Shown: positions 26,330 to 34,941, counted from the stretch's first letter. The stretch is DNA of 64,000 nucleotides from Flavobacteriaceae bacterium UBA4022 (GCA_002384055.1 DGAU01000010.1:2282-66281), one strand, 5' to 3'. Notes: generated by a model not told the origin, from the sequence alone. Made by a program: numbers and translations.

Positions 26330-27439
26330 ATGAAAAAGTTTATTTCCCTTATTTGTCTCTTGTTCCTGAGTCAGGCCGTCTTTTGTCAAAAAAGAGAGCT
26401 GAAGCCTGTGGCATTTGAATTGGATTACTTTTACGGGAGTATATTGGAGCACAATTCGGATATCGCTCACCTGATTACTGGCCACCCCTCAGGGTTTAAC
26501 CTGGCATTTAACCACAAGACCTACGGCCATAACGAATGGGAAAGCCGTTATAACTATCCCGACTGGGGATTTACCTTCAATTATCAGGATTTAGGGAATG
26601 AATATTTGGGCAAAAACTATGGTCTTTACGGGCATTTTAATTGGTATTTTTGGAATCGTGTGCTGCGCTTAGGTATTGGTCAAGGCGTCGCTCTGGCAGG
26701 AAATCCTTATGACCCCGATAATAATTATCAAAACACAGCTTACGGAAGTCGCTTGTTGAGCACGACCTTCTTGAAATTCAACATCATCAAAGAAAACGTT
26801 TACCGAGGGATCGGTTTTCGTTTGGGCACGGGTATCATCCACTATTCCAATGCCAATTTTAAGGCCCCAAACAGCAGCACCAATACCTTATACTTCTCGG
26901 CAGGCGTTTCTTATCAGACTCAGGAGGGTATTATTGCCCCAAGGTATACCTATGGAGACTTCCCAAGCGAATTTTACCAGGAGCCTATTAAGGTCAATGC
27001 TGTTTTTCGAACGGGCTTGAATGAGGCTGATGTCATTGGCTTAGGCCAACACCCTTTTTATGTATTTTCGTTTTTTGCAGACAAACGTATTAACTACAAA
27101 AGCACCGTCCAGCTGGGTGTGGACTTTTTTTTCTCCGACTTCTTGATTCATTTGATCCGCTATCGTGAATCGGCTTTTCCAGGAGATGGCATAGAGCCTG
27201 GATTAGATTATCGAAGAATAGGTGTATTTTTAGGGCATGAATTTAGGTTCAGAAGTAACGCTTTTGTTTCACAATTGGGCCGCTATTTTTACTGGCCTTA
27301 TGAGTTCGAAAACAGAATATATAACCGTTTAGGGCTCAAGCGGTATTTTTTTAATGACCGGTTTTTTGCCGCGGTCACCCTAAAGGCCCACTGGGCCAAG
27401 GCAGAGGCCGTTGAATTTGGAATAGGTATTCGCATATGA
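26330..27439 (+). CDS. PagL-like lipid A acyloxyacyl hydrolase
   Basis: A 369-residue outer-membrane protein: signal peptide MKKFISLICLLFLSQAVFCQ then alternating beta strands of a barrel. The stretch IIHYSNANFKAPN (His171, Ser173) matches the catalytic His-x-Ser of PagL lipid A 3-O-deacylases, where a downstream acidic residue completes the triad. It would remove an ester-linked acyl chain from lipid A. It is longer than proteobacterial PagL, with an extra C-terminal set of strands. The next gene overlaps by four bases (ATGA). Confidence 0.75.
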   Translation: MKKFISLICLLFLSQAVFCQKRELKPVAFELDYFYGSILEHNSDIAHLITGHPSGFNLAFNHKTYGHNEWESRYNYPDWGFTFNYQDLGNEYLGKNYGLYGHFNWYFWNRVLRLGIGQGVALAGNPYDPDNNYQNTAYGSRLLSTTFLKFNIIKENVYRGIGFRLGTGIIHYSNANFKAPNSSTNTLYFSAGVSYQTQEGIIAPRYTYGDFPSEFYQEPIKVNAVFRTGLNEADVIGLGQHPFYVFSFFADKRINYKSTVQLGVDFFFSDFLIHLIRYRESAFPGDGIEPGLDYRRIGVFLGHEFRFRSNAFVSQLGRYFYWPYEFENRIYNRLGLKRYFFNDRFFAAVTLKAHWAKAEAVEFGIGIRI

Positions 27440-28206
27440 GCAATTGGAGAAAAATAAGAATTTTATGGGGGCTAGTGGCCCTTATGTTTCTTGGCTGTGA
27501 CAGTCAGAATGCTTGGGATTGTGTTCAGTCTGCGGGACCGATTGTCCAGAAAGAATTCTCTGTGGAACAATTCAAGAAAATCATCATTTGGAACCGCGTG
27601 CAGCTCATTGTTTCGTCGGGAACCCAGAGAAGTGTGATCGTGGAAACAGGCGAAAACCTCATGAACGACATTTTGGTGCGCGTCGAAGACAGCATCCTAA
27701 AAGTCAGTGACCGCAACAGCTGTAATTTCACACGCGAATATGGCATCACTAAAGTTTACGTCACTGCGCCAGTCGACTCTTTAGAAATACGATCGAGCTC
27801 CGGATTGCCGGTTTTAGGACAAGGCCCAATAACCTTCAAAAAACTTACTTTAATTTCGGAAGACCGGGAACAAGATGGTGAATTTCATGTCGATGGTGAC
27901 TTTATTTTTGATGAGTTGGACGTCACACAGTTGATTATTTTTGCCAATGGAACGTCCAAGTTTTTTATTAAAGGCCGTGCCAATAGCGCCAATATTGGTC
28001 TATATGATGGCGATGCAAGAGTTGAAGCCCCAGAATTAGAAGTCAGAAATCTTTATTTGTTCCATCGCAGCACCAACAAAATGATCGTAGCACCGACCAA
28101 TAGAATTCAAGGCAATATTGTGGGTATTGGTGATGTTATTTGCTTGACCCGACCCCCTTTAGAGTTTGTTGAGGAGACTTTTACCGGGCAGTTGATTTAT
28201 CAGTAA
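27436..28206 (+). CDS. GIN-domain (DUF2807) lipoprotein
   Basis: A 256-residue protein with signal sequence and lipobox MFLGC at about residues 17-21. The body is a right-handed beta-helix-like fold of the 'head GIN' domain family: FKKIIIWNRVQLIVSSGTQR, GENLMNDILVRVEDSILKV and VYVTAPVDSLEIRSSSG are typical. These Bacteroidota surface proteins are called putative adhesins; no enzyme activity is known. It is translated together with the PagL-like protein through the ATGA overlap. Confidence 0.8.
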   Translation: MSNWRKIRILWGLVALMFLGCDSQNAWDCVQSAGPIVQKEFSVEQFKKIIIWNRVQLIVSSGTQRSVIVETGENLMNDILVRVEDSILKVSDRNSCNFTREYGITKVYVTAPVDSLEIRSSSGLPVLGQGPITFKKLTLISEDREQDGEFHVDGDFIFDELDVTQLIIFANGTSKFFIKGRANSANIGLYDGDARVEAPELEVRNLYLFHRSTNKMIVAPTNRIQGNIVGIGDVICLTRPPLEFVEETFTGQLIYQ

Positions 28207-28384
28207 ACGGCTCTATTGGTTTAGCAATTGATCACGCATTGTGGCCCTTTTCTCAGGACTTTTTAAAAATTATTTTCCCGCGCTAAGCTCTGGTATTTTC
28301 AAGGGCATGGCCCACGGCTAAAAAAGTGAAGAAACATTTTAATAATCTATTGATAACCGTTACTTTAGCTTAATAAATCGAACG

Positions 28385-28453
28385 ATGATGCGTTATTTTA
28401 CTTATAAGTTTCACTTTTTTTTCTTTACGAAAAACCCCTGGGCTTGTGTTTAA
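28385..28453 (+). CDS. phenylalanine leader peptide (pheA attenuator)
   Basis: A 22-residue frame beginning ATGATG and ending TAA at 28451-28453. It has Phe at positions 5, 9, 11, 12, 13 and 14 (a run FFFF), Tyr at 4 and 7 and Trp at 19. The Phe codons sit just before an antiterminator segment and a terminator, exactly as in enterobacterial pheL. Its job would be to stall ribosomes when charged tRNA-Phe is scarce. It was found because it is too short for ordinary gene calling. Confidence 0.85.
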   Translation: MMRYFTYKFHFFFFTKNPWACV

Positions 28454-28501
28454 TGACCAAAACATAATGATAATGGCCCGGAATTGATTCCGGGTTTTTT
28501 T
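28438..28501 (+). promoter_or_regulatory. attenuator: antiterminator and terminator of pheA
   Basis: CTGGGCT at 28438-28444, covering the leader's Trp-Ala codons, pairs over seven positions (two G-U) with GGCCCGG at 28475-28481. That pairing takes away the 5' arm of the terminator, CCCGGAAT (28477-28484) with ATTCCGGG (28487-28494), followed by seven Ts (28495-28501). A ribosome stalled at the Phe codons leaves CTGGGCT free and transcription continues; one reaching the stop codon covers it and the terminator forms. Confidence 0.85.
28477..28501 (+). terminator. regulated terminator before pheA
   Basis: Perfect 8-base stem CCCGGAAT/ATTCCGGG with a two-base loop and a seven-T tract, ending 10 bases before the pheA ATG. 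There is no gene it could otherwise terminate except the Phe-rich leader. Confidence 0.85.
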
Positions 28502-28511
28502 ATGAACCTAA

Positions 28512-29375
28512 ATGACGCAAACGCGAATGAATATTGCTATTCCTGGTATCGAAAGTTGCTTTCACGATTTGGCCGTGCGTGCGCTTTTTCCAGACGTTAA
28601 AGTATCCCTAATCCCTTGTAGCTCATTTGATGGAGTGACTCAGGCAGTGGCCGATCAAAAGGCTGATTTTGGTGTTTTGGCCATTGAAAACTCGATAGCG
28701 GGCTCGATTCTGACCAACTACAATCTCATCGAAGGCGGTGCATTTGAGATTTATGATGAGGTTTTTCTCAATATCCAGATGTATCTGATGGCTTTGCCAT
28801 CGGCAAGTATTACGGATATAACACAGGTGCATTCACATCCCGTAGCGCTGCTTCAATGTCGTAAATACCTTAGGGAATTTCAGGGACCATTAACCGTTAT
28901 CGAAGGTCGTGATACGGCTACTGAAGCCAAGCGTATCGTTACTGAGAATCTTCAAGGCGTAGCTGCCATTGCAGGTGAAGAAGTGGCCCATCGTTATGGC
29001 TTGAAAATTTTGGACCGACACATTCAAGACATTAAGAACAATCAAACCAGGTTTGTGTTGATCGGGCCTTCGGGTATAATCACACACAAAAACCTCAATA
29101 AAGCCAGCATTAAATTTCAATTAGGACATGAGATAGGGTCTTTAAGTAAGGCACTCACAATCCTTAGTGATCATGGGATCAATCTAACAAAGATACAGTC
29201 ACTTCCTGTTTTGGGGACTTACTGGCGCTATGCTTTTTTTGTCGACGTGACCTTCGATGACCTACAGGATTTTGAAAAAGCCATGACCGTTTTGACGCCA
29301 TACCTTAAAAATTATAAGCGATTAGGCGTCTATGCGACCAATCGTGAAAACGCACCAAGCAGACTATTAATATGA
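28512..29375 (+). CDS. pheA: prephenate dehydratase
   Basis: A 287-residue enzyme converting prephenate to phenylpyruvate. The catalytic domain begins IAIPGIESCFHDLA, contains IENSIAGSI and the conserved TRF motif in NQTRFVLIG; the C-terminal ACT domain (about 190-275) has GSLSKALTILSDHGINLTKI and SLP, the phenylalanine-binding region, so feedback inhibition is expected on top of attenuation. The ATG at 28527 is an equally good start. It lacks a chorismate mutase domain; that activity is in the next gene, whose ATG overlaps its stop by four bases. Confidence 0.92.
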   Translation: MTQTRMNIAIPGIESCFHDLAVRALFPDVKVSLIPCSSFDGVTQAVADQKADFGVLAIENSIAGSILTNYNLIEGGAFEIYDEVFLNIQMYLMALPSASITDITQVHSHPVALLQCRKYLREFQGPLTVIEGRDTATEAKRIVTENLQGVAAIAGEEVAHRYGLKILDRHIQDIKNNQTRFVLIGPSGIITHKNLNKASIKFQLGHEIGSLSKALTILSDHGINLTKIQSLPVLGTYWRYAFFVDVTFDDLQDFEKAMTVLTPYLKNYKRLGVYATNRENAPSRLLI

Positions 29376-30445
29376 CAGACACAAACACACAAGCACGCAG
29401 TTGGCTCGATGCCATGGGACTTCATCATCCCTTGGTCATCGCCGGACCATGCAGTGCTGAGACAGAAGAGCAACTGCTCACAATTGCTCATGCACTCAAA
29501 CAGACCAAGACCACTGTATTACGCGCGGGCTTATGGAAGCCAAGAACACGCCCGGGCAATTTTGAAGGGGTCGGCGCACTTGGCTTGCCATGGTTGCAAA
29601 GAGCTAAGGCAGAAACAGGTTTGTTGACCACCACCGAGGTAGCGCATCCGCATCATGTCGAACTGGCATTGGCCCATGATGTTGATATTTTGTGGATCGG
29701 TGCGCGCACGACAGTTTCTCCTTTTATTGTTCAAGATATTGCTGATGCCTTAAAAGGCACGGGCAAAACGGTATTGATCAAGAATCCCGTTAATCCTGAT
29801 TTGGCCCTTTGGATGGGGGCTATCGAACGTTTTGAAAAATCCGGAATTACCCAGCTTGGCGCCATACATCGTGGCTTTTCGTCTTACGAAAAAAACAAAT
29901 ACCGCAACACCCCAGAATGGCAAATTGCCATTGATTTTCAATCGCGTTGTGATGTACCCCTTATTCTTGATCCGTCTCATATGGGAGGCAGGAGAGACCT
30001 GATTTTTGACTTGTCACAAACCGCTCTTGACCTTAATTATGATGGATTAATGATTGAGTCTCATCATACGCCAGATTTGGCCTGGAGTGACGCGGCGCAG
30101 CAAATCACGCCCGAAGAACTTCACCAGATCATCACAGCCCTGCAGGTCAGGAAGCCTCAAGGGGAAGCCCTAGAATATCAAAATCAGCTCAAGGCTTTAA
30201 GAACCCAAATCGATATTTCTGACCACCAAATCATAGAGACTTTAGGGCGCCGGATGAAGGTTGCTGGGCAAATCGGTCAATTAAAGAAAGATAATAATGT
30301 CGCCATATTGCAATCAGATCGATGGTATGCGATCTTGGAGAAAATGATCAACGAAGGAACTCATCTGGGCTTAAGCGAAGAATTTGTGCAAAAATTATTC
30401 AAAGCGATTCATCAAGAGTCCATCAATCAACAAAAAGTCGATTGA
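29372..30445 (+). CDS. bifunctional DAHP synthase/chorismate mutase
   Basis: A 357-residue fusion. Residues about 15-255 form a type I-beta DAHP synthase (VIAGPCSAET, RAGLWKPRTRPGNFEG, IGARTT, DPSHMGGRRDL, DGLMIESHH), which starts the shikimate pathway. Residues about 265-350 form an AroQ chorismate mutase (LRTQIDISDHQIIETLGRRM and KVAGQIGQLKK). Thus pathway entry and the branch step toward Phe/Tyr are joined and, through the ATGA overlap, co-translated with prephenate dehydratase. Both genes lie behind the Phe attenuator. Confidence 0.93.
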   Translation: MTDTNTQARSWLDAMGLHHPLVIAGPCSAETEEQLLTIAHALKQTKTTVLRAGLWKPRTRPGNFEGVGALGLPWLQRAKAETGLLTTTEVAHPHHVELALAHDVDILWIGARTTVSPFIVQDIADALKGTGKTVLIKNPVNPDLALWMGAIERFEKSGITQLGAIHRGFSSYEKNKYRNTPEWQIAIDFQSRCDVPLILDPSHMGGRRDLIFDLSQTALDLNYDGLMIESHHTPDLAWSDAAQQITPEELHQIITALQVRKPQGEALEYQNQLKALRTQIDISDHQIIETLGRRMKVAGQIGQLKKDNNVAILQSDRWYAILEKMINEGTHLGLSEEFVQKLFKAIHQESINQQKVD

Positions 30446-30565
30446 TTCTGACCTCTAAATCCATCTTTTGTGTGGTCACGAGCCAATTCGTGCATATGTG
30501 TGAGGCCCCAGGTTGGGTATTTGGCCCTTGATGGCGCAAATATGGTTTTTAGTTCCATTGTTTGC

Positions 30566-30577
30566 CCGAAATTTCGG
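30566..30577. repeat. 12-base perfect palindrome upstream of rsgA
   Basis: CCGAAATTTCGG lies between TTTG (30561-30564) and GATTTTTG (30578-30585), 14 bases before the rsgA ATG. It could be an operator inside a weak promoter. Confidence 0.4.
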
Positions 30578-30591
30578 ATTTTTGTTGGGGC

Positions 30592-31542
30592 ATGAAAGGA
30601 ACTGTTTATAAATCTACTGGGAGTTGGTATACCGTCAAAGCGGAAACCGGACATTTTTATGCTTGTCGGATCAAGGGTAAATTTCGACTCGAAGGCATCA
30701 AGAGCACCAATCCCATCGCGGTTGGCGATCATATATCCTTTGACATCGACCAACAAGCTGATGGCCCCCAAGGGGTCATTAACGCGATAGACCCAAGAGA
30801 TAATTACATCATTCGTAAGTCGGTTAACCTATCCAAACAAACCCATATTATAGCGGCCAATATTGATATCGCTTTTTTACTGGTGACCCCCAATAATCCC
30901 GTTACTACGACAGCCTTTATTGATCGGTTTTTGGTTTCGGCAGAAGCTTACCACATCAAGAGTGTCTTGCTCTTCAATAAGACCGATGATTATGATCCAG
31001 AGTCCTTAGACGAGGTCAAATATCTTGCGGCGCTCTATCGCTCAATTGGTTACCAATGTATTGGGATATCGGCCAAAACCGGCAAAAACATTGATCAGGT
31101 GAAAGCGCTCATGACGGGTAAGGTGTCTATGTTTTCGGGTCATAGCGGCGTGGGAAAATCGACATTGGTCAACACTTTAGCGCCTAATTTGTCGTTAAAA
31201 ACCTCAAAGATTTCTCTTCAGCATGCCCAGGGCCAGCACACGACCACCTTTGCCGAAATGTTCGATATGCCTTTTGGAGCGCAAATAATTGACACCCCTG
31301 GGATCAAAGGATTTGGATTAGTGGCCATTGATGATCAAGAGTTGTCGGCTTATTTTCCGGAGTTCTTCGCCCTAAAAGACCAGTGTAAATTTCATAATTG
31401 TCTTCACGTTAAGGAGCCCCATTGCGCCATAAAGGAGGCTTTGGAAGACGATAAATTGGCCTGGTCACGATACAAAAGTTATTTACAGATTTTAGAGGGC
31501 GGTGACGAGGGTTACCGCAAAGACCAGCACCAAGAATCATGA
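30592..31542 (+). CDS. rsgA: ribosome small subunit GTPase RsgA
   Basis: A 316-residue circularly permuted GTPase. An N-terminal OB fold is followed by the G domain with motifs in permuted order: G4 FNKTD, then G1 GHSGVGKST and G3 DTPG. A C-terminal zinc site has CKFHNCLHVKEPHC. RsgA helps release assembly factors from the 30S subunit. The ATG at 30592 is chosen because the protein then begins MKGTVYKSTGSWY, the normal OB-fold start; the upstream codons are not conserved-looking. Its stop overlaps dtd. Confidence 0.94.
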   Translation: MKGTVYKSTGSWYTVKAETGHFYACRIKGKFRLEGIKSTNPIAVGDHISFDIDQQADGPQGVINAIDPRDNYIIRKSVNLSKQTHIIAANIDIAFLLVTPNNPVTTTAFIDRFLVSAEAYHIKSVLLFNKTDDYDPESLDEVKYLAALYRSIGYQCIGISAKTGKNIDQVKALMTGKVSMFSGHSGVGKSTLVNTLAPNLSLKTSKISLQHAQGQHTTTFAEMFDMPFGAQIIDTPGIKGFGLVAIDDQELSAYFPEFFALKDQCKFHNCLHVKEPHCAIKEALEDDKLAWSRYKSYLQILEGGDEGYRKDQHQES

Positions 31543-31991
31543 AAGCCGTCATCCAGAGAGTCGTCAGGGCATCGGTAGTAGTCGAAGCGCAAACAATAGC
31601 TCATATTGGCCAAGGGCTTTTAGTGTTGCTTGGGATCGCTCACGACGATACCACTGAGGATGTTCGGTGGTTGAGTAAAAAAATCAGTCAGATGCGTATT
31701 TTTTCAGATGCGCAAGGTCAGATGAATGCATCGGTCAAATCCATCAATGGAGGGCTATTGGTGGTCAGTCAATTTACCTTAATGGCCAGCACTAAAAAAG
31801 GCAATCGTCCCTCTTTTATTCAGGCGGCGGGTCCTGAGATGGCCACGCCGCTTTATGAGCAATTTGTACAGCAACTGACTCAAGACGCCGAGCGTCCGGT
31901 GGCCACAGGAATATTTGGCGCAGATATGGCCTTAGAATTAATCAATGATGGCCCTGTGACCATTGTTTTGGATAGTAAAGACAAAGTTTAG
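31539..31991 (+). CDS. dtd: D-aminoacyl-tRNA deacylase
   Basis: A 150-residue DTD. It begins MKAVIQRVVRASV, holds SQFTL (about residue 77) and the GNRPSF motif (about 89), which form the chiral-proofreading pocket. It hydrolyses D-amino acids, and glycine on the wrong tRNA, from tRNA. The start overlaps the rsgA stop by four bases. Confidence 0.94.
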   Translation: MKAVIQRVVRASVVVEAQTIAHIGQGLLVLLGIAHDDTTEDVRWLSKKISQMRIFSDAQGQMNASVKSINGGLLVVSQFTLMASTKKGNRPSFIQAAGPEMATPLYEQFVQQLTQDAERPVATGIFGADMALELINDGPVTIVLDSKDKV

Positions 31992-31994
31992 ATT

Positions 31995-32321
31995 ATGGAT
32001 ATCAAGAACGCACAAAAAGAAGTCGACCATTGGATACAAAGCCATGGAGTCCGTTATTTTAATGAATTAACCAATATGGCCCAGCTCACCGAAGAAGTTG
32101 GCGAGGTGGCGCGTATTATAGCACGGCGCTATGGGGAACAGAGTGAGAAGCCCAGCGACGCCGACAAAGACCTTGGTGAAGAATTGGCCGATGTGCTTTT
32201 TGTTGTTTTGTGCTTGGCGAACCAGACGGGAATCAATTTGCAAGAGGCCTTTGATAAAAAATTAGACCTCAAAACAAAGCGCGATCATGATCGGCATCAC
32301 CAAAATAAAAAATTGACCTAA
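31995..32321 (+). CDS. MazG-like nucleotide pyrophosphohydrolase
   Basis: A 108-residue single-domain MazG-type protein. The metal-binding motifs are EEVGE (about residues 31-35) and EELADVLFVV (about 60-69). It would hydrolyse non-canonical or excess nucleoside triphosphates. It starts three bases after dtd and is followed one base later by a GTG-started membrane protein. Confidence 0.88.
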   Translation: MDIKNAQKEVDHWIQSHGVRYFNELTNMAQLTEEVGEVARIIARRYGEQSEKPSDADKDLGEELADVLFVVLCLANQTGINLQEAFDKKLDLKTKRDHDRHHQNKKLT

Positions 32322-32322
32322 G

Positions 32323-32556
32323 GTGTTTCAAAAAATCACACGATATAAGGGTTTTTGGCGATCTGTAGTGGTCTTGGGTCTGTCTTTTGGCAGCCTATTT
32401 TTGTTGATCCAATGGCTGCGATTTGATTTTTCATTCACGTTTGTTCAAGAGCCCTTGCGCTTTGTAGCGGGTTGGCTATTTGGGTCTTTTGGGTATGGAT
32501 TTTTTGTGAGTTACGGTAAGTTTTACCGAATGGTCCAACACAAAAAAAACGTGTAA
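32323..32556 (+). CDS. small two-span membrane protein
   Basis: A 77-residue protein from a GTG start one base after the mazG stop. Two hydrophobic segments (about residues 14-29 and 44-60) flank a short loop; the C-terminus is basic (RMVQHKKNV). Its stop overlaps the aroA ATG by one base. No family is recognised. The exact fit between two genes supports it as real. Confidence 0.65.
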   Translation: MFQKITRYKGFWRSVVVLGLSFGSLFLLIQWLRFDFSFTFVQEPLRFVAGWLFGSFGYGFFVSYGKFYRMVQHKKNV

Positions 32557-33791
32557 TGGAAATTAGTCTGGACAAAGTTTTGGTCCCTATTGACACACCG
32601 GAATTGATGATTTGTGGATCAAAAAGTGAAACCAATCGTTTATTGATATTACAGGCCATGTTTCCGGGTATCGTTCTAAAAAACATCTCGCGTTGCGATG
32701 ATTCTGCAGTGATGGCAACTGCTTTGACCCAAAGATCGGGTGTTATCGATATTGGTCATGCCGGCACAGCCATGCGGTTTTTAACCGCGTATTTTGCCAG
32801 TCAGGAAGGTGTTGAAGTTGTCTTGACAGGCAGTGAACGCATGCAACAGCGCCCAATTGCCATATTGGTTGAGGCGTTAAGGTCATTGGGCGCCGACATT
32901 GACTACACCAATCAAGACGGGTATCCACCATTAGCGATTAAGGGATGTAAAATCAACAAGAGCCATGTGCGTATTTCGGGCCGTGTCAGTAGTCAGTACC
33001 TCACGGCATTGATACTCATGGGTTCAAAATTACCTCAGGGTCTGACCCTAGACATCGCGGATGGGCTTACCAGCTTGCCTTATCTGAAAATGACCCAAAC
33101 CCTGATCGAGGGGATTGGTGGCAAGGTTGATTTGACTCAGGAACGTATCGTGGTGCATCCCTTGACACCTGGTTCTATTAAAGAATTTACCATTGGATCT
33201 GATTGGAGCTCGGCTTCTTATTGGTATGGTTTTATCGCCTTATCGCAGGACAGTAAAATACGCATGTCCTATTATCAAGGCGAAAGCATTCAGGGAGATG
33301 CCGCCGTGGCTAAAATTTATGAGGCACTAGGGGTGTCTACCCATTATCATGAAGATCAAAGATGCATTGAACTGCACAAAGTGAGTCCAGCGGACACAAC
33401 ATTTGTGGCATTAGATTTATCCGACACCCCCGACTTGGCACAAACCATTGCCGTCACCTGTGCAGGGCTGGGGATGGCTTGTCATCTGCGGGGTCTGCAT
33501 ACGCTCAAGATCAAAGAGACAGACCGCTTAGCGGCCCTGAAGACAGAATTGGAAAAGTTAGGGGCAGTAGTGGCCATCACTGATGACGCTCTGATTCTTG
33601 AGCCGGGAACCCAGCTTAGGGAAGATCAGTGTATTGACACGTATCATGATCATCGCATGGCAATGGCCTTTGCGCCTCTGGTCCAAAAGATCTCCTTAGG
33701 CATCAATGAGGCCCAGGTCGTGACCAAGTCTTATCCCGATTTTTGGGATGATCTAGCCAAGGCTGGAGGCCAAATAACTTTCCATAATTAA
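32556..33791 (+). CDS. aroA: 3-phosphoshikimate 1-carboxyvinyltransferase
   Basis: A 411-residue EPSP synthase, the sixth shikimate step. Substrate-binding motifs are GSKSETNR (about residue 21), HAGTAMRFLTAYF (about 69), SSQYLTALIL (about 145), IKETDRLAAL (about 320) and YHDHRMAM (about 363). The first motif is KSETNR rather than the usual KSxSxR, but key basic residues are kept. It is coupled to the small membrane protein and ends about 70 bases before queA. Confidence 0.93.
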   Translation: MEISLDKVLVPIDTPELMICGSKSETNRLLILQAMFPGIVLKNISRCDDSAVMATALTQRSGVIDIGHAGTAMRFLTAYFASQEGVEVVLTGSERMQQRPIAILVEALRSLGADIDYTNQDGYPPLAIKGCKINKSHVRISGRVSSQYLTALILMGSKLPQGLTLDIADGLTSLPYLKMTQTLIEGIGGKVDLTQERIVVHPLTPGSIKEFTIGSDWSSASYWYGFIALSQDSKIRMSYYQGESIQGDAAVAKIYEALGVSTHYHEDQRCIELHKVSPADTTFVALDLSDTPDLAQTIAVTCAGLGMACHLRGLHTLKIKETDRLAALKTELEKLGAVVAITDDALILEPGTQLREDQCIDTYHDHRMAMAFAPLVQKISLGINEAQVVTKSYPDFWDDLAKAGGQITFHN

Positions 33792-33804
33792 TATCCCTTT
33801 TTAC

Positions 33805-33836
33805 TTGACATCGCCCTTGTTGCGGTTGTATATTTG
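33805..33836 (+). promoter_or_regulatory. promoter of queA
   Basis: TTG at 33805-33807, a 21-base spacer and TATATTTG at 33829-33836 match the Bacteroidota consensus. The leader would be about 20 bases before the ATG at 33863. Confidence 0.65.
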
Positions 33837-33862
33837 CAGCCTTTGTAATTAATACGACCACT

Positions 33863-34918
33863 ATGGGAATGAAACTCTCCAACTTCGGTTTTAATCTACC
33901 TGAAGAACTTCTCGCAGAATACCCTGCACCGAATCGTGACGAAGCCCGTTTGATGGTTTTGGACCGTAAAACTCAGACCATCGAGCATAAGATGTTTAAG
34001 GATCTTATCGATTATTTTAAAGAAGATGATGTGATGGTCTTGAATAATACTAAGGTGTTTCCTGCACGACTTTATGGAAATAAAGAAAAGACTGGAGCGC
34101 GCATCGAAGTTTTTTTATTACGTGAATTGAATTCAGAGACCCGTTTGTGGGATGTTTTGGTGGATCCAGCACGAAAAATCCGTATTGGAAATAAACTTTA
34201 TTTTGGTGAAGACGATTCGCTGGTGGCAGAAGTGATTGATAATACGACCTCTAGAGGACGTACGCTACGCTTTTTGTTCGACGGGTCTTACGAAGAATTT
34301 CGCAATAAACTCACTGAGCTGGGAGAAACGCCTCTACCAAAATACATCAAGCGTTCTGTGGAACCTGAGGATGCGGAGCGTTACCAGACGATTTTTGCCA
34401 AAAACGAAGGAGCTGTAGCTGCGCCAACGGCCGGGTTACATTTTTCAAAGCATCTGATGAAGCGCCTCGAGATCAAAGGGGTTACTTTTGCCGAGGTGAC
34501 CTTGCACGTGGGCTTAGGAACTTTTAGCCCAGTTGAGGTGGAAGATTTATCTAAGCACAAGATGGATAGTGAAGAAATTGCGATTATGCCTGATGCTGTA
34601 AAGACCATTAATACAGGTATCGCTGAAAAACGCCGTATTTGCGCTGTGGGGACAACCGTGATGCGTGTGTTAGAAAGTTCTGTATCCTCGAGTGGGACCC
34701 TAAATCCTTATGAAGGGTGGACCAATAAGTTTATTTTTCCGCCTCATGATTTTAGTATTGCCAATTGTATGGTAACTAATTTCCACACACCAAAATCTAC
34801 CTTGATGATGATGGTTTCGGCCTTCGCAGGTCATGACTTTGTTAAAAAAGCTTACGCTGAGGCCATTAAAGAGAATTATCGCTTCTACTCTTATGGAGAT
34901 GCGATGTTGATCATCTAG
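33863..34918 (+). CDS. queA: tRNA ribosyltransferase-isomerase QueA
   Basis: A 351-residue enzyme that moves the ribosyl group of S-adenosylmethionine to pre-Q1 in tRNA to form epoxyqueuosine. Conserved stretches include EELLAEYPAPNRDEARLMV, NNTKVFPARL, AAPTAGLHFS, LHVGLGTF and NFHTPKSTLMMMVSAF. An ATG two codons later (33869) gives the more usual MKLSNF start. It is a single-gene unit with its own promoter and a strong terminator. Confidence 0.96.
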   Translation: MGMKLSNFGFNLPEELLAEYPAPNRDEARLMVLDRKTQTIEHKMFKDLIDYFKEDDVMVLNNTKVFPARLYGNKEKTGARIEVFLLRELNSETRLWDVLVDPARKIRIGNKLYFGEDDSLVAEVIDNTTSRGRTLRFLFDGSYEEFRNKLTELGETPLPKYIKRSVEPEDAERYQTIFAKNEGAVAAPTAGLHFSKHLMKRLEIKGVTFAEVTLHVGLGTFSPVEVEDLSKHKMDSEEIAIMPDAVKTINTGIAEKRRICAVGTTVMRVLESSVSSSGTLNPYEGWTNKFIFPPHDFSIANCMVTNFHTPKSTLMMMVSAFAGHDFVKKAYAEAIKENYRFYSYGDAMLII

Positions 34919-34941
34919 TGTGTCAATAAACGATCATATAT

